DNA from: Planctomycetota bacterium
GTDB taxonomy: Bacteria > Planctomycetota > PUPC01 > JABMSA01 > JAUWKK01
Direction of reading: 5' to 3'
Assembly (NCBI GenBank): GCA_030614245.1
Contig: JAUWKK010000152.1
Span: forward strand, 1-6,951
DNA length: 6,951 bases
Made by a program: the position numbers and the translations under genes. Position 1 is the stretch's first letter. Every line of letters begins with the position of its first letter. Under the pieces are notes generated by a model that saw only the letters and a list, made by a program, of their open reading frames with translations, made no database searches and was not told where the DNA came from. This document shows, in pieces, positions 6,663-6,951 of this stretch.

Positions 6663-6951
6663 TCAATCGGCGACGATCCACACGCGGGTCGCCGCGACCA
6701 TGCCCGGCGTCACCTGCACCTTGACCTCGTACACGCCCGCCTCCTTGAACGGTGCGTCCAGCAGGATCATACCCGGCTGCAAACTGATGCCTTCCTGCTC
6801 GAAGGCATCGACAATCGCTTGCGGGCCCACCGAGCCGAACAGGTGCCCCTCGGGGTTGGCATGAGCAAGGATCGTGCATGAGATGGTCTCGAGTTCCCTG
6901 GCGGCATCCTCAAGTTCCTTGTGAAGAGTCTCCTCACGCCGCTGAACTGCC
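6663..6951 (-). CDS. rplI: Ribosomal protein L9, C-terminal part (5' end outside window)
   Basis: My translation of the minus strand from the window edge gives 95 residues ending VWIVAD and a TGA at 6663-6665. L9 (bL9) is a two-domain protein of the large ribosomal subunit. What remains is the end of the long central helix (REETLHKELEDAARELE) and the complete C-terminal domain. The latter carries the family signature HLFGSVGPQAIVDAF, equivalent to GKLFGSIG in E. coli, then a strand pair around VYEVKVQVTPGMVA. The N-terminal rRNA-binding domain is outside the window. Its position just upstream of dnaB fits the usual rpsF-ssb-rpsR-rplI-dnaB type of order. This reading frame is not opened by a start codon inside the window, so it is easy to miss. 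Confidence 0.93.
   Translation of the reverse strand, partial: AVQRREETLHKELEDAARELETISCTILAHANPEGHLFGSVGPQAIVDAFEQEGISLQPGMILLDAPFKEAGVYEVKVQVTPGMVAATRVWIVAD

Overview
The window carries six genes, all read from the minus strand and packed head to tail. In order of transcription (high to low coordinates) they are the 3' end of rplI (ribosomal protein L9), dnaB (replicative helicase), bamA (outer-membrane beta-barrel assembly), an ompH/skp-type periplasmic chaperone, lpxD and the 5' two thirds of lpxC (lipid A synthesis). LpxC, LpxD, BamA and Skp together indicate a diderm bacterium with a lipopolysaccharide-type outer membrane. Base composition is moderately GC-rich (by eye near 58-60%). The LpxC/LpxD and BamA sequences do not look gammaproteobacterial. 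A lineage in or near the PVC group, Armatimonadota or a similar candidate phylum would fit, but I cannot place it firmly.

Layout: rplI (6663-6951, cut by the window edge), a 43-nt gap, dnaB (5273-6619), a 73-nt gap, bamA (2599-5199, GTG start preferred), a 21-nt gap, ompH/skp (1924-2577), a 98-nt gap, lpxD (779-1825, re-called to a GTG with a good ribosome binding site), then lpxC (1-804, TTG start, overlapping lpxD by 26 nt and running off the window). rplI-dnaB is a common pairing. bamA-skp-lpxD-lpxC is a version of the widespread envelope-biogenesis cluster. Here the two modules abut, so the whole stretch could be one long transcription unit: no convincing intrinsic terminator or promoter was found between genes.

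Functionally, Skp escorts unfolded outer-membrane proteins across the periplasm to BamA, which inserts them. LpxC and LpxD carry out consecutive steps of lipid A synthesis, building the lipid leaflet that those proteins enter.

No new multi-gene system is present. The unusual part is small palindromic DNA lying inside these probably essential genes. A 28-bp perfect palindrome (5142-5169) lies in the signal-peptide-coding 5' end of bamA. A 26-bp near-palindrome (237-262) lies inside an in-frame insertion of about 20 residues in lpxC. A third short stretch with repeated words sits just upstream of lpxD. Together they look like dispersed palindromic repeats that have been tolerated in frame, in the manner of the Rickettsia palindromic elements. 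That reading is an inference and needs a search of the rest of the genome.
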